Assembly (NCBI GenBank): GCA_900550745.1
Contig: URTO01000139.1
Coordinates: 1-5,842 of the forward strand
DNA length: 5,842 nucleotides
Origin: an uncultured Desulfovibrio sp.
Lineage (GTDB): Bacteria > Desulfobacterota > Desulfovibrionia > Desulfovibrionales > Desulfovibrionaceae
Reading direction: 5' to 3'
Position numbers and translations under genes: made by a program. Below, piece after piece: positions 5,807 through 5,842 of this stretch. How positions within the stretch are numbered: the first letter of the stretch is position 1; each line of letters begins with the position of its first letter. Under the pieces are notes generated by a model, which worked only from the letters and a program-made list of their open reading frames with translations, did no database searches and was not told where the DNA came from.

Positions 5807-5836
5807 GGGGGAAGAGAATCGGGGAGGGGGAAGGGG
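5807..5836 (+). other. G-rich tract with G-quadruplex pattern
   Basis: Four runs of four or five G (5807-5811, 5821-5824, 5826-5830, 5833-5836) are separated by 9, 1 and 2 bases, which fits a quadruplex-forming pattern. It lies about 40 bases upstream of the channel start, on that gene's template strand. The window ends here, so it may also belong to the end of a neighbouring gene. Formation in the cell is untested. Confidence 0.4.
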
Positions 5837-5842
5837 CCTTTC

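Noticed and set aside
1..5842. CRISPR array, insertion sequence, attachment site, tRNA or rRNA
   Set aside because: I saw no regularly spaced repeats, no transposase or integrase coding, no terminal inverted repeats with target duplication, and no tRNA-like GGTTCRA arm.

Overview
This 5.8 kb stretch is about 60% GC by eye and carries four protein genes, all on the minus strand. They are a large MscS-family mechanosensitive channel, 6-phosphogluconolactonase, an MltC-like lytic transglycosylase and a small exported OmpH/Skp-like protein. Strong sigma-54 promoter use, a DUF3772-type MscS channel and a stand-alone OmpH-like lipoprotein suggest a Gram-negative sulfate or sulfite reducer of the Desulfovibrionales (Desulfovibrio or Bilophila type). 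That placement is an inference from gene style; nothing in the window fixes the taxon. I see no mobile element, CRISPR array, tRNA, rRNA or phage gene.

Layout in the direction of transcription (right to left): (1) 5767-5842 is a G-rich upstream segment. (2) The channel gene (3268-5766) overlaps pgl (2505-3290) by 23 bp, so the two very probably form an operon. (3) 1905-2504 is a 600 bp non-coding stretch. It holds hairpins after pgl, an AT-rich island (2283-2400, about a quarter GC) with a perfect operator-like palindrome, a GC-rich structured block that could be a small RNA, a strong intrinsic terminator (2072-2104), and then a consensus-perfect sigma-54 promoter (1984-1999). (4) The lytic transglycosylase gene (780-1904) is followed by its own terminator (705-733). 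(5) The OmpH-like gene (38-580) has its own sigma-70-like promoter and a leader with two hairpins. (6) A run of ten C lies in 1-37.

Three of the four products act in the cell envelope: a tension-gated channel, a peptidoglycan-cleaving enzyme and a periplasmic chaperone-like protein. pgl is the exception, a cytosolic enzyme of the oxidative pentose phosphate pathway that is translationally linked to the channel. Terminators and promoters divide the genes into at least three transcription units, so they are neighbours rather than one pathway.

No clearly new multi-gene system is present. The parts most worth following up are the sigma-54 promoter of the transglycosylase with a repeated CCCTATG element at enhancer-like distances, and the possible small RNA at 2072-2290.
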